A stretch of DNA of 64,000 bases from positions 1 through 64,000 of the forward strand of contig JAUIRK010000701.1 in assembly GCA_030549495.1 (NCBI GenBank), read 5' to 3'. The position numbers and the translations under genes are program-made. The stretch is from Nectonema munidae. Taxonomy: Eukaryota; Nematomorpha; Nectonematoida; Nectonematidae. This document shows, piece after piece, positions 54,420 to 64,000 of the stretch (positions are counted from its first letter, which is position 1; the number at the start of each line of letters is the position of its first letter). The notes beneath the pieces are model-generated. The model had not been told where the DNA came from and did not search any database. It worked only from the letters and a program-made list of their open reading frames with translations.

Positions 54420-54940
54420 TATTTATCTTTAAGAGGTCGAAATTTAACCATTCACCGTTTGTTATAGAGCTAGCTGATTGGCTGTATAAAAAAGGATTAA
54501 TTATAGTCGGTTCAATAGACACAAGAAGAAAAGGTATTCCGCAAAGTATAAAAAGTTTAGATAATAGAGATGAATTTTCTTATAAGTTTTGCTGGGATAT
54601 AGATAGAGAATTTTTATCAATTAATAGTTATGTAGTATTTTCCAAATTAAAAGGAAAGTTTTGACCTCCAGACCCCCCCCCCCCTCCCCCCATTTTAGGA
54701 ATTACAGTAGACGATGAAAAAAGTAAACCTGCAATTTTTAAACAGTACGATTTTTCCAAGAGTGTAACGGATATAATCGATCAGAGAATAAGAAATTATT
54801 CCACAAATAGAAAACCAAAAAAATGGACAGTAGCCGCTTTTTCTTATCTATTAGATACGGCAAGAGTAAATTCAGGTACTATTTTTGCTTTTAATAATGA
54901 GAAAAAACAAAGAAATGTAAATTTCTTTTATAAATGATTT
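54420..54940 (+). pseudogene. piggyBac transposase, C-terminal fragment
   Basis: Reads FNHSPFVIELADWLYKKGLI then VGSIDTRRKGIPQSIKSL and FLSINSYVVFSKLKG. After a C-rich interruption (54671-54692) it continues GITVDDEKSKPAIFKQYDFS, KSVTDIIDQRIRNYSTNRKP and KWTVAAFSYLLDTARVNSG. Order and spacing match the second half of piggyBac proteins: the LVGTxRxNRKGIP-like strand, the VDTxDQ-like motif with the last catalytic Asp, the KRWP-like motif, and the helix ending in N. The N-terminal half is missing. Confidence 0.8.
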
Positions 54941-54960
54941 TGAATGTAAATGTTTTTTTG

Positions 54961-55585
54961 AATCTTTATTGTCAAAAAGACAAATTTTCGAATAAAGTTT
55001 TTTTTTTTTAAACTATTTTTATTATCCTTGACAGTTTTTAATAAAGGAGATTATTCACTTTTTTTTAAATACTGCCAGCAATTATTAAATAAAATACCAA
55101 ATTTTATGCAGAAAACTCATGTTGAGGTGAAAATATTTTTCATTTTAGGGAAACGATACGAAAACCAAATGATTAGATATAAAAAAAACGATCAAATTTT
55201 TATTATAAATAAATTATGTTTCAACTTTATCATCTTCGTTCATTTGTATATTGTTTGATTATACGTATAAAACTTAAACGAACTGTCTTTCTCCTTCAAA
55301 TAAAATGATGCGCATCAAAATATGCCTCTACCGAGTCCTTGTTTTGTATTTAATTAATTTCATTTTAAAAAAATCACCTCATTGAATTCGGTATAAAATC
55401 CCGTTTTTAGTTCTATATCATTTTCAGTTATATTTTCTTTTTTTGCAATGTTGTTTTGCCTACTTATAATTCTATTTGTTCTGTGACAAAATAAGGTACA
55501 TATATAGCTACGTATAACTATTTAATCATGAAGTCCTTTATTTCAGTTGAAGTGTCATATCTCAATCATTTTTTGATAGGTATGA
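54961..55585. other. No gene seen
   Basis: AT-rich; nothing recognised. Confidence 0.4.
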
Positions 55586-57010
55586 TTAATTTATGATTGA
55601 TTCACGCTTACAAATATTTTCAAATTCGAAATCCAAAAACAATCTATAATTGGAATTGGCATTGTTGATTTTTTATAAAAATGTGTGTATTTCATGTAAA
55701 ATTTGAATGAATGTTCTCGTAGTCATATTTTAGATGTAAACCGCAAATTTTGTTTTAAGGAACAATTTTTAGAAGTGATCCACAAATTTATTTTATACTT
55801 ATAGGTAATTTTGATCCAAATGCAAAAATAATCTATAAATTAAATTGACATTGTTGATTTGATATGAAAATGCGTTTATTTCATGTAAAATTTGAATGAA
55901 TGTTCTCGAAGATAGATTTTAGAAGTCAACCACACATTTATTTCACACTTATAAGTCATTTGATATCTAAATGCAAAAATAATCTATAAATGAAATTGGC
56001 ATTGTTGATTTGATATGAAAATATGTATATTTCATGTAAAATTTGAATGAGTGTTCTCGAAGACAGATTTTAGAAATAAACGGCAAATTTGTTTCACATT
56101 GATTAGCATTTTCAAATTCTAAATTTTATGAGTATTGTTTTTTTTTATAAATAAATATTACGCACTCAACGTGATTAAAGAAAGTTTTATAAGACAAAAT
56201 AAATTTTAAAAAATTATTTGACTATATAACCAATATATAACAATTTTCCGAAAAAAATTGACAAATGATTTTTGGGGAAAACTTATTTTCAGTACAGAAA
56301 TGAAAATAAAAATAATTTTCAATCTAAAGGATGTTTTTAAAGAGAATTTTATTCCCAATCAAAAATTTGATTGATAATAATTTTCAATGAAGTAGCGATT
56401 TTTATCAATAAAATTATAGATATAAACCGTTATGCGCTTAGAACTGTATAGAAATAAAAAATTTCATAGGTGTATTTAAAATAGACGCTAAGATATAAAT
56501 TATCTAGGGATAAATTCAAAATTTTATAAATACATAGGATTTCCGTTTTGATTAATTCCAAATCAATGATTGTTATAAAAATTTTAATTCAAAATTATTA
56601 ACTCAAACTATAATGATTTTCAAATACATGCATGCAGACTTTGATTTCGGAAATGGCAAATTTGATTGATAAATGCACACGTTTCCTTTACTCTATCCAG
56701 AAATGAAATCAGTATTGTAAATTTTTGGAGATAACTTTCAGGGATAGATAATTATTTCGATTTACCCTTCCAGACATTTTCAAAACCTACTTGCAAAAAC
56801 TCAGTCCAGAAATGAAACCAACATGGTTGATTTGATATGAAAACAAGTATTTTATTTTAAATTTCAAAAATATTTTTGTAGACAGTTTTGACAGGTAAAC
56901 AACAAATTTAATTGATACTTTCAGATATTTTCAAAACTTAATGCAAAATCTGACTCCAGAAATGAAACCAGCATGGTCGATTTGGTATAAAAACATATAT
57001 TTAATGTAAA
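55586..57010 (+). repeat. About 148-bp repeat family, diverged array
   Basis: Units carry ATTGGCATTGTTGATTTGAT or CATGGTCGATTTGGTATAA, then TTTCATGTAAAATTTGAA, and GTAAACCGCAAATTTG-like blocks. Landmarks recur at about 55661, 55850, 56001 and again at 56811 and 56959. The stretch 56150-56650 is less regular. The same family occurs at 22470, 25380 and 48460. Confidence 0.65.
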
Positions 57011-57024
57011 ATTTGAATAAATAA

Positions 57025-57030
57025 TTTATT
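57025..57030 (-). terminator. Polyadenylation signal AATAAA for the G-patch gene
   Basis: AATAAA on the minus strand about 90 nt after the stop codon of the gene at 57117-57896. Confidence 0.5.
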
Positions 57031-57116
57031 ATATTTATCATCAATAAAATCGTCAGAGATTAACTGATAGTGACTGAAAAACATCTTGCTTTAGTATGAT
57101 GTAGGAAGAAAGGAAT

Positions 57117-57896
57117 TTAATGGTCTTCTTCATTTTCTCCAGGACACTCACGTTCTAGTTCCCTCTCATCACCATATTTCACGGAGCAATAAAAGCAGTA
57201 AGCGTGTTGCGTGCGAATGTAATGATTTATTTCATACACTTTTTCGTCTTCACCTCCACTACCACTATCATCCTCAGCGGCGATGGTAGCAATGCTCGCA
57301 ATATTCTCTTCTTTTGCATCCTCCACGACATCAGCCACTGTGATTGGCCAATACCAATCGTGGAGGGGCGATGAAATGCTGCAAGCAGTATCCAAGTTGC
57401 GACACAGTGTTTGAATCTTGCGCAACTGCACACACTTCCTCGCTCTTGTCTTGCGCTCCTTGACGCGTGATGTGAATTGATGGATTAAGGCGGCATCCAT
57501 CTCTTGAGGCTGCACTGGTGCGCGAGCTTTGTGTGGATAAATGCTATGCTCACTCCCCAGACCTTTTCTTCCGCGTTTGAGATTGATAGAAATGGGTTCG
57601 GTGATTCCGCTGTTACTCCTTCCCAAACTTTCGCCAGTCTTATAGCCAAGCTTCATCAACATTTCAAAGCCTTTATTGCTTCTAGCAATGGGAGTACTGA
57701 TGCCTTTCAAAAAGGCACCATCTACCAGCTCCCTCTTCGACATCATTCTACTTTCTTTCGCTTTTTCATTTAAGTGAATCTTTCTCTTCTCTTGTTTACA
57801 AAGAAGGCCTGGGCGCACATCAGGGATACGTTTCATAATATCAATACTCATGTAATCTTCCTCATCATCCTCACATTCCTTCGATCCACATTCCAT
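57117..57896 (-). CDS. GPATCH11: G-patch domain-containing protein 11
   Basis: A single open frame of 259 residues, about the length of human GPATCH11 (CCDC75). N terminus: acidic EDDEEDYMS, then DVRPGL, the family signature. G-patch domain at about residues 76-114 (GFEMLMKLGYKTGESLGRSN to GRKGLG) with the glycines in place. A basic, coiled-coil-prone stretch follows around 140-165 (FTSRVKERKTRARK), then LHDWYWPITV near 179. The C-terminal DUF4187 is at about 220-257 with CFYC (Cys234, Cys237) and CPG (Cys251), probably zinc-binding. G-patch proteins generally bind RNA helicases; GPATCH11 is reported at kinetochores and spliceosomes. The coding region is GC-richer than its surroundings and unbroken, the only intact host gene here. 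The start chosen is the first Met; whether a 5' non-coding exon exists cannot be seen. Confidence 0.95.
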   Translation of the reverse strand: MECGSKECEDDEEDYMSIDIMKRIPDVRPGLLCKQEKRKIHLNEKAKESRMMSKRELVDGAFLKGISTPIARSNKGFEMLMKLGYKTGESLGRSNSGITEPISINLKRGRKGLGSEHSIYPHKARAPVQPQEMDAALIHQFTSRVKERKTRARKCVQLRKIQTLCRNLDTACSISSPLHDWYWPITVADVVEDAKEENIASIATIAAEDDSGSGGEDEKVYEINHYIRTQHAYCFYCSVKYGDERELERECPGENEEDH

Positions 57897-59330
57897 TAAG
57901 AAATTGGCGAAAAGAGGTTACTTATCACATCTAAAAAAGAAAAGAGTTTTGTGATTAGTATTTTTTAATTAACAAATGTAACAAAATCAAAAATTCAAAG
58001 AAAACCTGATAATCTTGCCTTTTTTTCTCTCTAGCTAGCCCAACCGAATCAAGAGGTGCAAAATATAGGCGCTTCCATTTTTAAAGGATATTTTTTGGCC
58101 AGAAAAAATAAATAACTATGAGAAAATAAAGACATGAATCTTCATTTTTAAACACTTTTATTCAAATGAAAATAATATTTTCACTCTAAGATTCTTTATC
58201 AAATGCGACTTCATGTGAATAAGTTACTTGAAAGATCAATCGTATGATGCTTTGTAACGATTAAAAAGTTATTGCCTTTATTATAATGTAGGAGTGAAGA
58301 TTATGGGGCAGAAATTGTAGTGAGAAAAGAACGGCTGTTGTTTCAAGAAGTTTGTATTATGATGAACATAATGCAATGATTATGATAAATATAGAAAATA
58401 GTGAGAACACAATAGGCTAGTGAAAAGGAACAACGAAGTAAGGATAGATATATGGACATTAATGCTATATAGTTAAAAGAAAATTAGATATTGTACATGT
58501 ACCCAACATTTTTAAATCTTTTGGAAGGTATACACAAAATGAATAATTTTAGTCAATGGATATAAATTTCGTGGGCTAAAGTTTTTCTAAGCATCAAAGT
58601 GAAACAAGTTTTATTAAAACGTGTGTGCAGATATTGTTGAAACATTACTGCGTTGATGCTTCTACTTCATCATAATTCTCAGTATATGAACTAATTGGAA
58701 AGTACATATCCTCAGCAATAGTTAATGATGCTTTACTTTTGTAAACTTAATCTTTTCTACTTTGACCTTTCATACTTGAAGCAACATTAAAGTTTTTCTA
58801 AGTGTAAAGAGTTCTTACAGAAACACTGATTAGGAACTTTGTTTAGAATTGTATTTTCCAAGTAGTGTCTTATAAACTGCAAATGTTAGACTTCTAATAA
58901 ACTCACCATATCAATCAGTAATAAAATATTGAGGCATGAAAAAAGACTATTATTATTGAAAGTTATTGCTCACAATCACAAACTCTTATAGACGTCTAAA
59001 ACAAATGTTTGAAAAGAAGGATTGATTGATTTATTGAAGCGTGACCATCGATAAGTCATTCTGTAATGAAAATATGACACTCAGTCAGACAAGGAAACTG
59101 TTTTATTTCTAAGGAGTTGAATCTATGCATACACACATTCATAGCATACATTTTCTATATATAGCGTATGAGCAAACACATTGAAGTTGGCAAGAGACAG
59201 ATGCATTCTGTTGGTGTAATAAAAATAGTCTCAATTTATACATACACGCTCATGCTTATATAAAAATCTACCCTAAACCCAAGAAAGGAAGTTGACATTT
59301 TACAATTTTTTTCGCTACGCCCCAGAAGCT
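57897..59330. other. Upstream flank of GPATCH11; no gene seen
   Basis: No coding region recognised. GTAACCTCTTTTCGCC just before the start codon on the minus strand is 5' untranslated or intron sequence. At 59310-59342 the sequence TCGCTACGCCCCAGAAGCTA with GGTACGGCACTG resembles one hAT-type terminus without a partner. Confidence 0.4.
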
Positions 59331-59471
59331 AGGTACGGCACTGCTTTATATTGAATTGATAACCTTTCTTTAAAAACGATGTTTCCTATTTTTATAGTAC
59401 AAGAAAATCCAAGCTAAAAAGATAAATTTATATAAAAATTTACAAAATATGGGATTCATACTATTACTATA

Positions 59472-59858
59472 CAGAGGTCGGAAACCTATGGCTCGAGAAC
59501 CAGACATGGCTCTTTTGGTTACTGCATCTGGCTCTCAGATAAATCAGTTGGAATTCAGGATAAAGGGAGGTATTGCAATAATTCATATCCTTCTTACCAA
59601 TTCTACTTTCTTAATTTCGTCATCATTACGAATCACGACGACACAAATAAGGATGATCATGATGCAGACTTTGCTTATTAATAAATAACTTCGATAAAAC
59701 AATGTTGTTTAAAATAAATTCAGTCTTATTATACTCTAAAATTATTGGTCTTCTTTTTCTATTTAGTCAGTATTTAAAAATATATATGGCTCTCAGAGGA
59801 TTCGATTTTAAAATATGTGTTTTTGGGCTCTTTTAGTCAAAAAGGTTCCCGGCCCCAG
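59472..59858. mobile_element. hAT-type MITE
   Basis: Starts CAGAGGTCGGAAACCTATGG and ends AAAGGTTCCCGGCCCCAG, imperfect inverted repeats of about 16 bp typical of hAT ends. The subterminal GGCTC motifs (ATGGCTC, GGGCTC) on both sides fit as well. Target duplication not clear. A short open frame at 59449-59688 is a chance product of this MITE. Confidence 0.7.
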
Positions 59859-61845
59859 CTATAGACCATGAATGTTTTTTGAAAAATCTCTTACGATAAA
59901 TTGAAACCAAATAAATATAAAAATTTATTTAACATTAATTTAAAGTAATAATAAAATTTTAATGATGCAATATAAAAAAAAATACAAAATATTTAGATGT
60001 AAATAATAAAAAAAATCCCCATACCGAAAATGAGTTATGAAAGAAATATAGAAAAATAATTTTTTTCATTTTATTTTTTTTCTTTGTGGCAATATGTTAA
60101 TAAGTATGATATATTATCACCATTATTATCGTTATTAAATTACACCCTTAATTGCATGTTTTAGCCTAACCCCTGAAATGGGCAAGGTCTTAGCGGGTAA
60201 TGTTAATTTAATCTATTTTTTGTTATTTTAATTTTTAGAATTATTCCTAATTTTTTAAGATTTGAAATTTTTAGAATCCAACCCCTATCTTTCAACCATT
60301 AGGCCAAATGGTATTGCAGGCAGGTAGCCAGGCAATTAATGATTTGTACTTTTACATAAATGTAACAGAATTATTGTTTAAGCCAATTCAGTATTTGATG
60401 TATGAAGGTCATAAATGGCTACATTCTAAAGGCTGTATAAAAAGGCTTATATTAGAAGAGTCATTGGTAATAGAGACAGACCTGGTTTATGCGACACTTG
60501 ATTATTCGGCAGACCCCTATCCAATACAATATTGCCTCTAACTCATTTTCCCAATCTTTTTCTCATCTGTATTTTTCACATCCACACTTCAACATGAAGA
60601 TTATCTTCATCAAATCAAATGCTCTGATGCTTGTTTATTTGTTAATCCAAGAGACCAAGCATGCAATCGTATTTTTTTTATGAAATAATCATTTAAAACA
60701 AGGAAAGCAACTTTTTTGTACATAAAAATAAAATTGGGTTATATATGACCATAACAGAAAAGTTAATAAGAGCAAAAATACAACAATTTTAAAAATTTGA
60801 TAAAAAATATATGTAAAACTTTATTTTAGTTTAAAAATTATACATTAAATATTTTATGTATTATAAGTAACAGAAACTTAAATCTATTTGTTTTTACGGA
60901 CTTATTTAAGGACTTTTCTAAAATAATGTAAAAAATAATGAAAGGAACAGAACGTAAATATCAACACAGCTATCGGGAGAGGAAAAAAACTGTCAGAGGA
61001 ATCATCTCCACAAGAGCACCATATACAACAAAAGATAATGACCTTCCAGAGAGTGATTATAATGAAACCATACCATCCACTTATTTAGTAACAGCTAGAA
61101 TTAGACATTTTAAAGCCTTAAAGTTCATTAATAGCGATAGTTGGGTGAAAATTTTTACACAAATACACCGAAACAGATTAAAAAAATTAATATACACAGA
61201 ACAAGTTAAATAAACATAGAAGAATTATTCTCGGCATAAAACGAAAATAAATTATTAATTTCAACTTAAATTTTTAAAAAAATTCAAAACAAATATGTGA
61301 ACTAGAATTTTTTTGTGGAAAGCTCAATCAACTAGATTTTTTATTTGTAAATTATGAATAAATTCAAATATTTTTTAAATTTATAATTTTGATTTTTTTA
61401 ATTAAAATTAGAAATAAATCAAAATATAAATATTATTTGTAAATAATAATAAATTATTAAATTCAATAACATGAAATTATTTTTTAATTTATATTAATTA
61501 CTTAAATAATTGTCCTGTCAAGATCACGGGAGACATAAAATCTCGAGTCCTCCTTCATACTTAAATAGTGTGTGTCTTTTTATTTAAGTATATATATAAT
61601 ACCTTTTTAATTTAAAGATTTTATTTGTAAATGAAGAATATATTTGCTTGTATTTAGATATATTTGTATAAAAAGTCGTACATGGTGTTCATCACAAAAA
61701 CAGCATATTATTACACACATATTTACTGCAGAAATCATTAGACTTACCATACGTCCCGGTTTTAAGGCCTTGTCCCGACGTCCCGACCAGTCGATGGAAA
61801 ATTTCAAGTTAAACCCTTCAACCAACTAATATGGCCCTACAGGTA
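59859..61845. other. No gene recognised
   Basis: Very AT-rich. Open stretches at 60308-60541 and 60938-61213 show no recognisable domain, and I do not call them genes. Confidence 0.4.
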
Positions 61846-61847
61846 AG

Positions 61848-62106
61848 GAGCGGCTCGTGATGAGGTGCTGTGGTGCTACAGCACCACCAATCTTTTTCTG
61901 CTTCCCTTACTAATGAACTGTTAACATATTTAACATTCATTTTACAAGGTTCAGTTTACAATATTTTTTTGACTATACGTTTCGTTATCTATATTCCAAT
62001 CTAAATGGTTGGTTATCTAATAATTACAAATAGCATTGAAAGCATGATGAAAAATTATAGTTAAGTTTAGCATTTTAATGGATTGAATCCACGAGCCGCC
62101 ACTACT
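61848..62106. mobile_element. Short MITE with GCGGCTCGTG inverted repeats
   Basis: GCGGCTCGTG at 61850-61859 is inverted at 62090-62099 (CACGAGCCGC). Just inside the left end lies a hairpin-forming GGTGCTGTGGTGCTACAGCACC. Ends of the type TAGTGGCGGCTCGTG belong to hAT elements. The exact termini and target duplication are not resolved. Confidence 0.6.
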
Positions 62107-62272
62107 ACATGTATATAAACTTGTTTGCAAAAAATATTGTGCTGATTTTATTGAATTAGGTTAGGTATTCTGAAAATAGCAGTAAACAATTTTTCTTGAT
62201 CTTATCCTACTAATTTTGCCTTCAATTTAAATCCTGCTAAAATTATTGTGCTTATTTAGAATTTATCATAAA

Positions 62273-63995
62273 ATGCCTAAAAGAAAATGCAATTTTGCTA
62301 GTGATATTAAAAGAGAATATCCATTTTTATAAGAAACTGTTGAGAACAAAGTTCTTTGCAATTATTGTAAATCTGTTTTTTCAATTAGCCATGGTGGAAG
62401 CTCAGATATTAAAGACCACTTTGAAACTAAGAAACACAAATCTTCTCTTGAGACAGTAATGTCGTCATCTCGTGTGACAAACTTTTCAAAAGCTGCCTCT
62501 TCTGATGAGACTCTACTCTTAGCAGCGAAGGAAGCTACTTTTGCGTATCACACGGCTATTAATGGACAGTCTTTCAGAAGTTCAGATTGTACCTCTAAGC
62601 TAGTTTCAAAATTATTTGAACCTAAATTTGCTCTTTGAAGAACAGAATGTGAATCAGTGGTTACAAATTGCATTGCCCCGATGATAGCTGCTGAACTACG
62701 TCAAGAATTAAATAAAGCAAATTTTATTTCGGCTTTTATTTTGGTGTAAAAGTGAAAATTTTAGAATTGACATCACTTGGAGGTAAAACAGCTGCAATAC
62801 TCAGCAAATACCTGGTTTCGGTTCTCAAGCAAAATGATCTTAAAGAAAAACTTGCTGTGTTTTGCGCAGATAATTGTAACATCGACTTTGGAGCTTTGAA
62901 AAGAAGAGAACAGAATAATTTTTTCTTTATAAAGTAAAAGAAAATATTCAAAGAAATATGACAGGAGTTGGATGTGCTGCTCACATTGTGCACAATTGCA
63001 TTCAACATGCTGTAGATAATCTCCCCGTAGCTGTCGAAAGCCTTGTTGTAAAAATCTACAAGTTTTTTCATATATACACTGTTCGCGTTATAGAGCTCAA
63101 ACAATTTTGCTACTTTGTTGATATTGAATATCAGAGAATTTTGCAGCACGGAAATACCAGATTTCTTTCTTTGCTACCAGGTTTAAAAAGAATACTTGAA
63201 ATGTTTAAAGTATTAAGAATTTAGTCAAACTCCCAAGAAGGTTGTCCTACGCTAATCAAAAACTGTTTTGAAGACCCAACTCAGGAGCTCTATTTAAAAT
63301 TCGTTCATGAGCAGTTGAAATACTTCAATCAGACTATTTTAAAGCTAGAAAAAGAACGCATCAATGCTCTAGAAGTAGTGCTTATTCTTTCAGAACTAAA
63401 GCAGCAAAGAAAGAAAATAACTTATTGTCATCCCAAGCAATGGTGCTCATGAGAAAGCTAGAAGAGGCAGGTGAAGTAAACGTGGAAAGGTTTTACAAAG
63501 AAGCAAGAAACTTTTATGATAGGTGTCTATCTTATCTTGGTCTTTATGATGAAGCTTATGAAGATTTGCATTCTCACCGTTGGGTTGACCTTAAGGCGGA
63601 ATTATGGTGTGAACAAGTGTTTGAATCTACAAAAAAGATCAACGTAATGTTTAGGAAGCAGATGATTGACAGCGACTCTCTCTCTTTGATGAGGAAGTAG
63701 TTGCAAAAAAGCATATTTCTAAATGTTGCAAGGAAGAGCTGGCAGAAAGCATCTCTTGAACAGAGATGAGTCCAGATATTTAAAAAATTTGAAGAAAAAA
63801 ACGTTGAAAGAATTTTTTCCATCATTAATAACATGTGGTCTGATCAAAGAAGTAAAATGCTGTAGCAGAATGTGAAAGGCCTGCAAAATTAATTCGAATC
63901 TTTCTTGCTGCGATTTTTACGAGAAAGTTAAATCCAACAAAAACTTTTTGAAAAAAGTTTTGTCTACAGATAAATATGATTGGGCGAATATATAA
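62273..63995 (+). pseudogene. hAT transposase with BED finger, decayed
   Basis: Starts MPKRKCNFASDIKREYPFL. A BED-type finger follows (CNYCKSVFSISHGGSSDIKD then HFETKKHK), then TNFSKAASSDETLLLAAKEA, TFAYHTAINGQSFRSSDC and SKLFEPKFA. Further on are LAVFCADNCNIDFGALKRR (catalytic region), GVGCAAHIVHNCIQHAVDNL, KIYKFFHIYTVRV and RFLSLLPGLKRILEMF. The C-terminal dimerisation tail reads VERIFSIINNMWSDQRSKM, ending near KKVLSTDKYDW. Several stops and frame changes (about 62330, 62637, 62937, 63222, 63698). Coding homology reaches the C terminus just before the window ends, so the 3' terminal repeat would lie outside. Confidence 0.85.
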
Positions 63996-64000
63996 ATTTA

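Larger units (their letters stand above)
52770..54960 (+). mobile_element. Third TTAA/150-bp element, right end not found
   Basis: TTAA (52766-52769) is followed by CACTATTAGTGACGG. Then come a second partial end copy (TCAGTGACGGGGGG) and a C run, exactly the layout of the element at 42080. A 150-bp array follows (52860-53790). A piggyBac transposase remnant lies downstream at 54420-54915. No right inverted repeat was found, so whether the transposase belongs to the same element is an inference. Confidence 0.6.

Noticed and set aside
59449-59688. Open frame starting MGFILLLYRGRK
   Set aside because: Runs over the left end of a hAT-type MITE; chance frame.
60308-61213. Two open frames of 77 and 91 residues
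   Set aside because: No domain, no splice context and AT-rich codon composition like the surrounding non-coding DNA.
61607-61829. Overlapping open frames on both strands near 61700
   Set aside because: Short, mutually shadowing, no recognisable motif.

Overview
The window looks like AT-rich, repeat-packed nuclear DNA of an animal, most likely an arthropod; a parasitic copepod (sea louse type) would fit. This is an inference. It rests on spliced-type exon borders, tRNA-derived SINEs, CR1/Jockey-type LINEs, an animal G-patch gene, and a transposon protein that I recall from arthropod genomes. There is no bacterial gene organisation. Only one host gene is intact and recognisable: a GPATCH11 orthologue on the minus strand at 57117-57896.

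Almost everything else is mobile DNA, often nested. From left to right: 1-3360 is one arm of an inverted duplication (partner 33600-38640) with small exon-like segments inside. 3683-4005 is a hAT MITE, followed by a LINE fragment and a MULE fragment. 6045-6610 is the first of three copies of a cassette carrying a 42-nt exon-like segment (others at 24757-25340 and, inverted, 29390-29990). 7300-10795 is a minus-strand LINE split inside its reverse transcriptase by a 1,975-bp transposon (8282-10256) with perfect 14-bp terminal inverted repeats and a 3-bp target duplication. Its protein belongs to a family I cannot assign to a named superfamily. 11146-15560 holds a SINE, a LINE tail and two nested hAT elements. 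16591-18560 is a decayed piggyBac. 18713-23380 is an arm of a second inverted duplication (partner 47700-50711), interrupted by a pogo/Tigger element. 23665-25340 pairs inversely with 29390-33350.

The right half contains the partner arms, a hAT with an 8-bp target duplication (37120-38235), and a ZMYM1-like hAT (about 40980-45053). That hAT is split by a 2,583-bp element with TTAA target sites, 16-bp inverted repeats and an internal 150-bp satellite (42080-44662). Two relatives (50982-52765 and 52770 onward) follow, the last one next to a piggyBac transposase remnant. A second, about 148-bp repeat family fills 55590-57010. After GPATCH11 come MITEs and a decayed BED-finger hAT up to the window end.

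The main points for follow-up are the unassigned TIR transposon, the TTAA elements that carry satellite arrays, and the repeated, partly inverted cassettes. In those cassettes short segments with AG/GT borders and lengths divisible by three survive in two or three diverged copies. They could be duplicated exons of one large gene, or gene pieces carried by a big repeat. Apart from GPATCH11 I see no host gene that I can name, and most stretches between elements hold nothing I can recognise.
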